From NCBI GenBank assembly GCA_012845835.1, contig JABAKD010000001.1:9568832-9632831 (forward strand): a stretch of 64,000 nucleotides of DNA, in the 5' to 3' direction. Shown here one piece after another: positions 1-11,600 of the stretch. How positions within the stretch are numbered: the stretch's first letter is position 1; each line of letters begins with the position of its first letter. The notes beneath the pieces are model-generated. The model made no database searches. It worked only from the letters and a program-made list of their open reading frames with translations, and was not told the DNA's origin. Origin of the DNA: Undaria pinnatifida. Its lineage: Eukaryota > Sar > Phaeophyceae > Laminariales > Alariaceae. The position numbers and the translations under genes are program-made.

Positions 1-1201
1 TGCCACAAGCAACAATAGCCGCGCTATAACTGCGAGAGTTCGGGGCTACCCCGACAGTCGGCATGTACCTGAGGAGGGCCACCGCCTCTTCCCATTGGAG
101 ACCCCCCGCGCAGGCCGATATCACGGTGTTGTAGCAGACATCATTGAGCTCTGCCCCCCACCCGCGCGCTTCCTCGAGCAGGCGTAAGGATTCCGCCCAC
201 CGTCCCGCCCTCCTCAGGGAGTTCAATGCTGTTGAGATGCAGTATACGTCCGGGGGTACCCCTGCTTGTCGCATTTGGCGAAGGGTTTCCACGGCCTCTT
301 GCCATCGGTTGAATCGCGCTAGGTGGCCGATGCAGGCAGCGTACATTCGCGTGGTCATTATCGTGCCCGCTGTTTTGATTGCTTTACCTGAAGTTGGGCT
401 AAGGTTGCCGCTGCTGCTGTCGCTGCTGCTATCGCGGTCGTTGGTGTTGTTGTTGCTGCTCCTGCCGGTGTTGGTGCTCGTGTTGATACTGGTGCTGCCG
501 CTACTGCTGTTGCGTAGGCTGGTGCTGGTGCTGGTGCTGGTGCTGGTGTTGCTGCTGCTGCTGCCGGTCGTGATGCTGCTGTCGCCGCTGATGCCGCCAC
601 CGTTTTGAGCCCGACGAGGCCGCGATACCGATGTTTCGTCATCACCGTCGAGCTCCAGAAGCACCGCCTGCCAAGGTCGATACCTCGGAAGGCTTTTGAT
701 CTTTCTCACGAACGCTCGGGATCGCTTCAAGGCGGGTACGGATATCCCCTCCGCCTCTGCCTGTCTCCTGTCGGCGAAGCTGTAGTACTTCCCACGTACG
801 GCAGGACTGCGGGTGTTATCGCTCCTGCTGTTGTTGTTGCTGTTGTTGTTATTGCTGCTGATGCGGGCAGTGACTGCCGGCGTGTCCGGTGACGAACCAC
901 CGTCTTCTTCTATTCGCCCTCCACTCTCCGCCGTCGCTAACTTATCCCGAGACTCGCTAGTAGGTAGCACCAACGTTTCCGACGATAACTCTAGCTCCTT
1001 TACCCTCCGCCCCCTCGACGTCGCACCGCCGTGGCAGCCGTCGTATTGAACACGGCTTGAACCCACCCCTCCCGAAAAAACGCTGCTGCTTTCCAAGCCC
1101 CGACTTCGAGCGGCACATATTCGAGACGTGTCCGCACACGGTCGCCAGCTGCGGGCCACCTCGAGAGGGAAGGAAGAGCCGGAGGTGGAGACGAACGCCA
1201 T
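1..1201 (-). CDS. Pentatricopeptide repeat (PPR) protein, N-terminal part
   Basis: An uninterrupted minus-strand frame runs from the ATG at 1201 to the left edge (400 codons). An in-frame TAG lies a few codons upstream of this ATG, which fixes the start. The N-terminus (MAFVSTSGSSFPLEVARSW) is rich in Ser/Arg and poor in acids, as expected of a plastid or mitochondrial transit peptide. After low-complexity Asn/Ser stretches (around residues 130 and 250-270) come 35-residue helical repeats from about residue 276: RFNRWQEAVETLRQMRQAG, then VPPDVYCIST...RAGRWAESLRLLEEA, then DVCYNTVISACAGGLQWEEA, then APNSRSYSAAIVACG. Asp/Asn after the Pro and the Y-x-x-x-I-x-A-C pattern are typical of P-class PPR motifs. 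PPR proteins bind organellar RNA and act in its processing, editing or translation. The specific target cannot be told. The C-terminus lies outside the window. Confidence 0.78.
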   Translation of the reverse strand, partial: MAFVSTSGSSFPLEVARSWRPCADTSRICAARSRGLESSSVFSGGVGSSRVQYDGCHGGATSRGRRVKELELSSETLVLPTSESRDKLATAESGGRIEEDGGSSPDTPAVTARISSNNNNSNNNSRSDNTRSPAVRGKYYSFADRRQAEAEGISVPALKRSRAFVRKIKSLPRYRPWQAVLLELDGDDETSVSRPRRAQNGGGISGDSSITTGSSSSNTSTSTSTSTSLRNSSSGSTSINTSTNTGRSSNNNTNDRDSSSDSSSGNLSPTSGKAIKTAGTIMTTRMYAACIGHLARFNRWQEAVETLRQMRQAGVPPDVYCISTALNSLRRAGRWAESLRLLEEARGWGAELNDVCYNTVISACAGGLQWEEAVALLRYMPTVGVAPNSRSYSAAIVACG

Positions 1202-2089
1202 GCTCGTCGGGTGGACAGCGCACGTCTAACCGCAGGAGCGAACAAGATCGGTGCATGCTCGATGCGTGTTTAGGATGGTTCTTTCGGGGTTTCCAACATG
1301 AACGTCGGCATTTGATATTAGGGGGCAGGGCAACAAGAAAGTAGAAAAAAATGGAAAAAAACGTTTTTGTTGTTCGTATCGTCGCCTATCGTGGTTGTTC
1401 CCGACTCAAATCACGTTGGATATTAGAACAACCGAGATAAGACACGGCGCCCCCAGCTTCAGCTAGCTGCCTCTAGAGCCGTGCCACGGTAGGGGTTGCG
1501 CAATTGAATCCGAACAATATGTATCACTGAAGGCGACTCTCAAGTGAGAAGCTCCCCCACGTCTTTGGATCCGACGTGCAACTATTAATATTACGGAGAT
1601 CGTCAGGCGTGTATGCTGTAGTTCCTCGCACGAGGAGCCTTCGAAAATTTAGGCGGTAACCATACCGCAGATAGCCGCCTCTCGCCTATAGAGGCTCGCG
1701 CACTCACTGCTGGATGCGTCCAAGGCAATCATGACCGCCCGTAACAGCGAGCTACGTGTGGGACTGCAACTAGCTCGCGTATCCTCTGCATTGCTAACCG
1801 ATCACGCTGGAAAGAGGCGTCGACTGCAGTTTCCCGCTTTGACGCCCCTTTGCGCAAAAGGATAACGGCAGCTGCCGAAACTATAACGTGCGTGTATTGT
1901 TTGTTGCTATTAATAGTTGGGTGTAACAACTCAGAGCTGGGGCGCCACGTCTCAATCTTAGCAATGACGCGGGGGGGGGCACCACCATCCTCGTGGAAGG
2001 CAATCCCCGCCTGCTGGAGGGTGGAGATGGTCGTGCTGCCGATACAGCAACGAGAAGAGAGGGCACTTTGAAAAGGGGGTGATTGTTTT
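1202..2089. repeat. Intergenic region with a MITE-like repeat
   Basis: No coding frame is supported here. Around 1480-1690 lies a MITE-like block that opens with CCACGGTAGGGGTTGCG, contains the hairpin TTCCTCGCACGAGGAGCC (1622-1640) and closes with GGTAACCATACCGC. The hairpin core recurs all over the window, see the findings. 1330-1480 and 1700-2089 show nothing recognisable. Confidence 0.4.
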
Positions 2090-2094
2090 CGAAG

Positions 2095-2460
2095 ACGGAG
2101 TCGATGCAGACAGTGGAGCGGTCGCATCGCCCGGAATCGGCACTGCAGCAATGCTTGGGATCGCCGAAGCGCCATCGCCTGGGGTTGCCAAAGCCCTAAA
2201 GCCTGAGATCGCCGAAGCGTCATCGACTGGGGTCGCCGAAAACACTATAGCCTGGGACCACCCGAGCGTTTTCACCTGGAATATTCCCTGAAGCAGCATC
2301 GCCTGCGACCAAAGGAGCACCATCGCCTGAGATAATTGGGTCATCGTCTATGTGAGACAATTAGAGCATCAGAACATCGGAGATCGCTTGATCATCATTA
2401 TCCACAGGATCGTCGGAGCATCAGCACCTATCTGAGCTTGTGGTCATCGCCTGGGGTCGA
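2095..2460. repeat. Minisatellite of degenerate CATCGCCTGGG units
   Basis: Degenerate tandem units built on GATCGCCGAAGC, GTCATCGACTGGGG and GAGCATCGCCTG recur at a spacing of about 30-45 bp. They leave both strands largely free of stops, so the Ser/Gln/Ala-rich frames here are products of the repeat and not evidence of a gene. Confidence 0.6.
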
Positions 2461-3720
2461 CGAATCCACATCTCAACCGCTTAAACCGGGGTCGCACCAG
2501 TAGTTGGCGGTTCGTTATCTGCGGCTGACTCGTGCCTCTACAGCAGCCAATCCAGGCGCAGACGAAACATAATTTCAACCCGATGAACAACTTCATGGTA
2601 TACAAGGTGTTAGGTGCTATTAATATTGGGTACAGCATAATTCCTCAGTTGAGGAGCCCCTGCAATCAGAAATATGTTGGCCAAAAAGTGGTGCAGAGTG
2701 TAACCCTACCGTAGCACGCTTCAACATCGAAACAGGACTACTGCCAGCTGGAAGGGGGGTCAACACGCTCACGGCGACGGAAGGAAAACCGTAGGCAAAC
2801 CCCGCGACAGAACCTGGGATTATGCTAACGATATAATAACGGTTTTGGTTATGTTCACCGTGTACACCCGCAAAAAACCTCAGGCTTCCGTTCAATTCTT
2901 AAAGGTGAGGGCCCATCAAATTCGGGACCAGGGCGCACGCAGTGGCTCCGCAATCAGTCAGCAGTAGACGAAACTAATGTCAACCAGCTTTGGGGAGAAG
3001 GAGGGTACCCATTATACGTCTCTGTAACTTCGTGTTGTCTTCGTGGTGTAAAGGGCTCCTAGCCGTTTAGCTCGGTGCCTATCAACTGCGACAGCACTGG
3101 TGCGATGCACATTGCGGGAACTGAACGTACAGCTCGGGGATGAAGTTACACTGTTTTGGTGTTCTTTTTCCTTCATGAGCTGGTCAACAGTGACAAAATC
3201 GCCATCTGCCACGTTCCGGTGTGGCAAGTAGAAGCTCACCAACCGCGCGACCCAGCACCTCGCTAAACGCAACCTCGGCTATATCCCGGAGCAGGTCAAG
3301 GATTTCACGCGCTGAGCAGAAATTTTTGGGGTGCGGGCTTCGGGCATGGACGCCTACACCCTTGGGACCAAGCCCTTGGAAGTATTAATTAGCTGGGGTC
3401 ATTTCGATGAGCAGTGGGATTATGAACCTGCGAATGCATGATAAAATCAAGGCAGGCAGCGAGCGGGAGAAAGGAACACCTGTGAGTACGGCTTGTCCAG
3501 AAAGCCACTGGGGGTAAAATCTCCCACACGAGTTGAGCTGGAAAGTAAGAACCATGGGGGGAAAACTCCGGAGCTGGCCGTAAAGCATCGCACGTCCTCT
3601 TGTACGGGGAAGAGAAGAGACGTGGCAGACCGCTATGAGAGTTCGTTTCTCCATTCCTAGGTCAAAATAGCTGATCGCGGGGTATTACTGGTGCCACTCG
3701 TATCTTACGTGTGGTAGATC
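2461..3720. other. Intergenic, MITE remnant then unrecognised sequence
   Basis: 2600-2725 is a MITE-like remnant with the hairpin TTCCTCAGTTGAGGAGCC and an end reading CCCTACCGTAGCACGC. It shares a block reading CCAAAAAG with the copy near 4730. From 2730 to 3720 I see no coding frame, repeat or RNA gene that I can support. Confidence 0.35.
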
Positions 3721-3724
3721 GAAT

Positions 3725-4006
3725 GACGCGTGCTACGATAGAGGTATGCCTTTTTTTGGCTTTTTTTTTTTAAATGACGAGGCTCCTTAACCCAATACCG
3801 TCGAAATTCGTCACATGTTTTTTTTTGGCATGAGTCTCGTCGTTTACCTGGGCCATGAGATTTTTCATCTCCGGTAGCGTTCTCCGTGTTTTTATTTTTC
3901 TCCAAATCAATTTTTTGCGGGCGGTCTTAAGCTCCCAAATCGAGGAAACCTCGGGGGGGGGGGGGGGGGGAAGTGGTGAACCTCTATCTCTATCGTAGCT
4001 CGCGTC
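3725..4006. mobile_element. MITE, GACGCGTGCTACGATAGAGG family, copy 1
   Basis: The left end reads GACGCGTGCTACGATAGAGG and the right end is its near-perfect inverse (CTATCGTAGCTCGCGTC), giving a 282-bp non-coding element with terminal inverted repeats of about 20 bp. A long G run (3951-3970) sits inside. Other copies lie at 33450-33702, 56813-57096 and 57712-58001. No transposase is encoded. Confidence 0.7.
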
Positions 4007-4860
4007 GTATGGTGCTGCTGTTCTCGCTGCATACACACTCCAATCGACTGACTCTACGACAGCCCCCTAAAAAACAGCGATTTTGTTCAACGAACGTTTC
4101 ATGGCTGCTCGGCACAAGGAAGGGTATTATTGAAAAATAAGTATTCATACACTTTCATGTGTGCAAAGGTCTATATCGATCGATGACGTCGGGGTGTCGA
4201 GGGGACACCGTATTTCAGGAGATACGACCGGTGAGCTGGTTTTGAAACCGGCGATTTCGTTGAAGAGAAGTTGCTGGGGGGCTACCGTAGAACGACACAA
4301 TCCATCCTCCCTTCAGCAGCCGAGTCCCCTGGTGTATGCGTGTTTTGGAAATTAGTCGTGTTGCAGTCCATACCCAGCTAGCTTATATCAGCAGGTCGAG
4401 CAGTATCACCCTTGGCGTCGAATAGCAAAACGTGGAAGACGTCACCTACATCGAAGGGTCGTGTTGATGATAAAAAAAAAATAACTACAGTGCGAGTACG
4501 TGGCCAGTGGCGTATAGAGTCGCTGATCGGTAACATAGTGTCATCTGTAGCAACGATGCATGACACGGTGGGAGGACACCTAATTTTCTGAGGTTCTCAG
4601 CTCGAGGAGCTCTGTGTACCTCCCCCGAAAACTGAGTTTGAGAACTATGTAATGATCACCCCGATAAACAATCCCATGGTCTAGGTATGTAACGAAGCAT
4701 GCGGCCGTTTCAACGATTTCGTGTAGTTCCTTAGTTGAGGAGCCTCATATGTCAGAACCATATTAGCCAAAAAGGGCCACCCTAGTATTGCAATTATTGA
4801 GCGTTATACATGTGACAGAGAACGTTGTGAAATCCACGTACGCACTGCAATAGCTGGATA
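4007..4860. repeat. Intergenic with two hairpin-bearing MITE fragments
   Basis: 4575-4645 reads TTTTCTGAGGTTCTCAGC, then CTCGAGGAGCTC, then GAAAACTGAG. The same arrangement is found at 8362-8440. 4720-4790 carries AGTTCCTTAGTTGAGGAGCC. No coding frame is supported. Confidence 0.4.
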
Positions 4861-4899
4861 ACAGCGGTACAGCGTGGCACGAAATTTCAACATGAGTTT

Positions 4900-5640
4900 G
4901 GCACTTTAGGTCAATTAGACAAGCCAGCGTAAGCCAACGCTTGCAAGCCCGTGCAAGCCAATGACGACGTTAACACCACCGAACACAAGACAAAAATGCA
5001 AACGAACGCGAGCTAATAGCGCAAGCGGCCGCAAACGAAAGACGCAAGCTAACGTGAACCCATGTAAACCGACGTATGCCGATAATTGATGCAAGCCAAT
5101 GGCCTATGCCAACTATTTAAACTAACGCATGCATACCCAAGCTAACGCATGCGAACGCAATCAAGGGCGTGCTTAAAACGCAAGCTAACGCGTGCACCAT
5201 CCATGTGCCAAGAGAAAAATAACTATGGCACCCTAGCCATAAACGATTGGTCATGGTCATCGAGAGGCAGCGATGGACCTTCCGGTGGACAGATATACGC
5301 ACGTAAGCGAACGCAAGCTGAAAACGCAAGCTAACTCAATCAAGGTGATACCTCAAGACAACACAAAACTAAGGTATGCGAAAAATAGTGCATGTCAATC
5401 AGTCTGAGCAAACACAAGCTGTCGAGCGCACCATCTGCGAGAAAAGGAACAGCTGTATCAAGGCATGAAAAAATCGACCATAGAACAACAGCGGTGGGCC
5501 TTCCGGTGAGCGCAGACACGAAAGAGCAAGCGAATTTAAGCTGTTGATGCAACCTAGCATTGTAAGCCGACGCAAGCTAGCGGATACAAAAAAAAAACGC
5601 TACCTAACACATACGGGCGCAAGCTACCGCGCGCACCGTC
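4900..5640. repeat. Degenerate minisatellite (GCAAGCTAACGC-like units)
   Basis: Units such as GCAAGCCAACG, GCAAGCTAACGC and GCGCAAGCTACC recur irregularly through 4915-5200, 5290-5340 and 5520-5640, just downstream of the enkurin stop codon. The spacing is irregular, so this is an old decayed array. Confidence 0.55.
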
Positions 5641-5685
5641 TTCGACAGTAGCAAAAACAACGACATCGAGGCCAATAATTATTGA

Positions 5686-8600
5686 TCATGGTCGTGGAAC
5701 GACAGCGATAGGCCCCCCGGTCAGCAGAGACAGGTCCGCCTCGAGCTCATCCAGCTCCTTCTCCAGCCGCGCCTTTACCACCAAGCGCCCGTTTTCGAGC
5801 AACGTCTGGTGTGTCAAAAGCTGGTACCTGTTTCCTCGTGTTGTGTCGGGGAAGAAAACGGGGTGAATAGTGGCAGGGTAAGCTGTTGGTCCCTCTACAG
5901 TACAGGCAACGCGCTCTACGGCAAGGGCAGCTCCTATCTTTTCCGAGGCTCCTCACGTAAGGGTCTGTCATGGCATCCCCTTTTCACCTTGTGGCGTTGC
6001 GGTTTGTAGCAGGTGCCCCCTCATTGTACCTGACAGGTGTTGTCGCCTGCCTCGATGAGGGTGAATCGGACCCCATCGTTCAGGAGGCATCCGGCAAGCA
6101 AGAATGTGATACAAGGCACCACATCCAAGCGACCCATCACGCACCCTTGGGTAAGTGGTCAGAGGCACCCTGTGTAACAGTGGTTGGCCCCTAGGTCTAG
6201 CGTGCCCCTCTTTGCGAGCCTCAACCAATAACCGAAATAGATAAAAAAAGGAGCGTTAAGCCTTGCGCACTATCCCATCCGCTAGATATCTAACAGTTTT
6301 TTTCAATACACACTGCGCGATCCATATGGGGTATGTTCTCATTTTGAGGACGCCCCGTCAGGAAGAAATGTTTGGGCTCAAAAGTGCAATTTTGGCCTTA
6401 TTATCAGGATGAAGCTCACCCTTCATGCGACGCACCGAACACCTCACGGCGTTTCGCGCTTGGTGCACGTGATGTCTGTCTGGTCGTTGAAATCCCGACG
6501 TCTCCGTCTCGGTATTGTAGGAAAGCAAGGGTTTATGGTCACACGACTACGGCTACGCATGAAATGAGTACACCATTCCCCTTCCGTAAAACGGTTTCGA
6601 CTTCCTACTGTAGTAAGAAACCCGGGAAAATTGGCCCAGGCGACGAGTAGAATTTAGAACCCTTACTGCGTAACTTTTGTGCGTTGTAAAAAACGCTTGA
6701 AACAACTATAAAATGTTAAAACCTGTAACCGATGTGGAAGGGAGTGCGAGCGTAACGGCTAAAAAAAGGCTATTTCGGTTTACCAGGCGTTGATGCTGTC
6801 CCACTTCGCCTTGGTCTTCTTGCAAAAAAAAAAACATTAAAAAAACTAAAAGGGCAACCCAACAAGCCTGTCCCGCGTAAAACATTGCCCCACAATGCGT
6901 TGTTATTTTGTCACGAAAAAAGTTTCCAGACAACAACAAAAATACACGCAAAAATTTACAGCTGTGAACAACAGGGTTCAAGACGAGGGGAAGACATGCA
7001 AGATTCGTTAGGGCTTACCTGGCGTTGACGCTGTCCCACTTCGCCTTGAGCTTGTCCACTAAATCCGCCTGCTCCTCGATAGGCATATCGGAGATATCCT
7101 CCTGTTGTTCAAAGGGCGTGGAATGCCGCTTATTTCAGGAAATCGCAATCAATGTAACCACAATCAATATGCCAGATGTGTAGTGCATACTGCCGCTTTT
7201 ATAATGAACTGAGACACGACCACCCCGTTTTTCAATGCACCCCGTTTTTCAATACGTCAGCATCATGAAACAGTCTGCGACAACGCCGGCAAGGACGCCA
7301 TTTGTTGAAGAAAGCGGTCGAGAAGCCAATGCCGGCGTTAGGCATGCGTTCGCTGCTCTTCCGGCAGACACCTTCGTGGGCGGTTTTACACGCGCTCTGC
7401 AGCGATAGTCCAACGTGTCGGCACCCTTCTGTTTGACCCGTCAAGTCAAAACGTAGCACCAGGTATGCGCCTGTTATTGTCATACCAGGTATGCGCCCGG
7501 TGTAATCTATCTACTGCTGGAGTTTCTTTCTGCTGTTGTTACACTTCTGATATTACGATGAGTGCATGGCCCTCTCGGCAATACTGTCGCTGTGACAGCC
7601 TTGGATCTTGCTTGTGAACCTATCTATCTAGGACATTACGGGCATGTGCTGAGCCCCGCTTGTAACTTGTGCTTCGTACACATCTTCACAGTAATGGCGC
7701 TACACTGTCATTGTGAGGGTGACAATAATAATGTTGGCAAGAGCACTACCGGGAGACAACAGCAACCGACCCTAGGCAACCGGTGCTCTACTCCAACGAC
7801 ATATAGTACTGGTGGCAGAAAATCCAAAAAAATATCATCGGAACGCCGATATTCCCAGTCTTCTTCCGCCAGTTCTCGGCAGCTTCAACACAATCAATTT
7901 AATCTCTTACCAGGCGGGATCGCACCTCTTCCTCGTTGCTGAGACCCATCTGCTCCCGTACAAACTGTTCCACCATAGCATTTTCAGCGACAATTTCCGC
8001 CTTTACGTGAGCCAGGTACTCCTGGCGAGAGGTAAGCGATCGTGAAAAGTTGATGGGCACCGTTGTTGGGGTTTTTACAAGAATAACAAAAGGCGTTTTC
8101 GGCGGCAATTTTCGTTTTTACATGAGCCAGGTGTAATACTCCTGGCGAGCGTAGACAACCGTGAACAAGGCGCCGAGGGACACTGTTGAGCTTTTGTCAA
8201 GATTAAATAGCTACAGAAAACATTGCGGACCGACATCCATGACGTCGGGATGAAGGCTGGACGAGACTTACCAGGTACCCTGGTGGGCTAAGAGTAGGAG
8301 GTGGATGAGCGTGTAGGAAGGACAGCAAGTAATAAATCGATGTTAACACGAATGCTACCGGAATGGCACACCCTAAGTTTTCTGAGGCCCCGTCCTCGCT
8401 TGAAGGTGTCACCCCAAAACCGACCTTCAGAAAACTGAGCGCTTACCCCAGTGAACATCTCCCCATGGCCATGGCATGCAAGGAGCACCATCGTTAAACA
8501 CAAGAAAGAATCTTAACGATGTTGAGTGGTTCTTCGGTTGACTAGCATCACACCGTCGATTCGAACAATTTTTAGCTAAATTTTGACACATGCACCTGTC

Positions 8601-11600
8601 GAAGCACGCGTCCTCTCATTTACACCGTCAAATAGCACACGTACCAGTAATAGAACAGGATCGACAACCCCGACCACCACCAATACCACCACCATTAACC
8701 ATACAACATGCCGACAGCTTTCCGGACCCTCGCTGAACTATTTTTCTCCGGGGTAGTTTTACCCACGGTATTTGTCTGCCTGGTCGGTGAAAACTCACGT
8801 GTACCGTGCCGGTGTTGTACGGATGTGAGGGGCTATGGTATCCAAAATACCGCAATGTATGAAAATCAATACACCACCACCCTCCCCTCTCTCCCTCCCC
8901 CCCACTCCCCCCCACTCCCCCCCGCTTCCCCCCTCCTCTCCTCCCCCTCTTTCTCCTCTCCCCCAACCTCACGTAGTGTGAATTTTGGTAAGGCACCCAC
9001 GAGGCGGTTACATAGTAATACCCATTGCTGTCTCTGGAGTGGCCACACCAGAACACAAAGTAACTCATTGGCGTTGTCATCCATGAGAAAAAAGTCGGCA
9101 CAAGGTGCCGAAGTCCGTCTTACGAGCGGTTCTTGGACGGATGCAGTTCACCCTTCATGCGACTCGCCGAACACCTCACGGCGCTGTGCGCTTGGTGCCA
9201 GCAACGTCTGCCTGGTTGGTGAAAACCCGACGTGCTCCGTCCCGGCATGGTAGGGATGCGAGGGTCTATGGTCATACGACTACCGCCATGCACAAACTGC
9301 GCACACACCCCCCTCCAACCATACCACGCCGCATGAGCGCTCACCGGAACCTTGCCGAAATCTTCTTTCTCGAGGTAGTTAACCGGCGGCAGGTGTCGAT
9401 TCGCTGGTGTCGCGAGAATGGCATCCACTGCGTTAGCCGTAACGAAGTTCTTGGCGCTGTGTAGGCCCATCGGTGGACAGTCTTCCCTCCACGGAACTGG
9501 AGGTTTGCGCCTTATATTGTTTGTTTTGTTTTTTCGTTTGGCCGATCGGGGGCAAGAAATACCTTAACAGCGTTAGATTATATTTTTTGTTTTCCTTTGC
9601 TGCACTTTACTGCATTTTAATGTACCTTCATTTCATTTTATTTTATTTTTTTCAGCTCGTTTTTTTTCTGGCGCCGCAAGGATATCATCCACCGCTTTAA
9701 CCGCAACGAAGTTCTTGGTGCTGTTGAAACTCATTGGCGGACAGTCTTCCCTCCGCGGAACCGCAGATTTGCGAGGGGTTCTTGTTTTTGTTTTTCGGTG
9801 TCGGTTTGGTCGGCCGGGGTTGCGAAATTAATTGCGTGTCAGGTGTATCCTGTTCTTGTATAATGTCCCGTTCGTTTTGGTGTTGTGTACTTTTTCTTTG
9901 TTTTATTTCTGGCGTGGAGAGGATAGCATCCACCGCATTAGCCAAAACGAAGTTCGTCGTGTTGTGGAGGCCCATCGGCGGACAACATTCCCTCCATGGA
10001 ACGAGACGTTTGCGCCTGACATTAGTTTTTGATCCGTCGGTATTCCTGTGGTCGGTCGGTTTCGGTTTTTGGTCGATCGTTTTTCTTTGGGTATGCCGGT
10101 TATGCTTTGGTCAGTCGTTTTTTTGTTGGTCCGTCAGTTTGGTGTTAATCATTCGGTTTTGCTTTAAGGACACTCAGTTAATCTTGGTAATCTTTCTTAG
10201 GTCGATCGGTATTGTTTTAGTCTATGGACTTTGGTTCAGTTTCAGTCTGTTGGCTTTGCTTAGTCGGTCGGTATTGGTTTTGTTGGTCGGTTTTGTTTCG
10301 GGCAGTCGGTATGGTCTTAGTCGGTCGATTAGCCGGCAGTGTTTAAGTCGGTCGATTGGTCGGTCGGCTATTTTTTTGTTCTAGTCAGTCGGTTTTGTTT
10401 GGGTCGATTGGTTTTCGTTGTTGACGTTTGGTTGTAATTTAGAAGGTTGTTTTTTCTTTTGGTCGGCCGTTTTGCTTTTGGTCAGTCGGTTTCGTTTTGG
10501 TCGGCCGGTTGTGCTTTGGTCGGTCGGTATTGTTTCAGTCGACCAGTTTTATTTTGGTTGGTCGGTAATATAATTGGTCATTCGATATTGTTTTCATTGT
10601 TCGGTGTTGAGAACGGGCATGACATGCGTAGGACCTTGTATTGTACTTTAGCACACGGCCCGCGTCGTGGTCGGCGTCAACGCAAGGCGTGGCAAAGAGG
10701 TATCAAACACGTATCGAAAGGGTACCAAAGTCACACAAAACACGCCATAAAATCTTAGTGAAAAGCTTCCCAAAACTTTAGCAAAACTTGTCAAGAGCTT
10801 GGTAAAAGCTTAGAAAAACCTTAGAGAAAAGTAGCGAGCACGTAACAAAAGCTTGCCGAATCGCAGAAAAACGTAGAAAAAACGTAGAAAAAGCGTTGAT
10901 AAAGAGTGGCACAATCTTAGCACAGCGTAGCAAAGCGTCGCAAAGCGTAGCAAAGCATAGCAAATCGTAGCAAAGCGTAGCGAATGAACCTACCTTATTC
11001 TCGACGGCGTGTTGGAACCGCCTCCCTCGGCGCTTCGCTCTCCTCCCGCTCGTCCTTCTAACCGCCCCATCCTTCCCTCTCCGCTACCATCGCCTCCTCC
11101 ACTTGCGCCACCACTACCGCCGCCGCCGCCGCCGCCACCACCACCACCACTACCACCACCGCCACCGCCACCGCCACCACCTCTACGACGACCACCTCCA
11201 CTACGACCACCGCCACCACCATCACCGCCACCACCATCACCGCCACCACCACCATCTTCACCGCCGCGGCTGCCGCAATTGTTGGTGAGCCTCGGAAGCT
11301 CCGGCCGCTTCCCGGCTCTCCTCCTTGCCTCTATGCCTTCCCCGACCCTCAAGAAATTGTTCGGGTCCATCGAGCGACCTCCCCCCTTTATCCCAACTGG
11401 TTCGATGCAGAGCAGGACACACATCACACAAATCCATTAATCCGCCACCAAGAAGAGACAACAATCAAAACAAGAACAACAGTTCGTCGTGATCAGAAGC
11501 AGAGGAAGACGCGATAATGGCAGCAGCAGCAGCAGCGGCAGAATAATGTGCTCGTGGAGACTCTGTCTCTCTCTCTGTGCGATACCACACGGATCCGTGC

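Noticed and set aside
358-645. Minus-strand Ala/Pro-rich frame of 95 codons
   Set aside because: Out-of-frame shadow of the PPR gene's CAG-type repeats.
11009-11440. Plus-strand poly-Pro/His frames
   Set aside because: Antisense of the Gly-rich enkurin exon 3.
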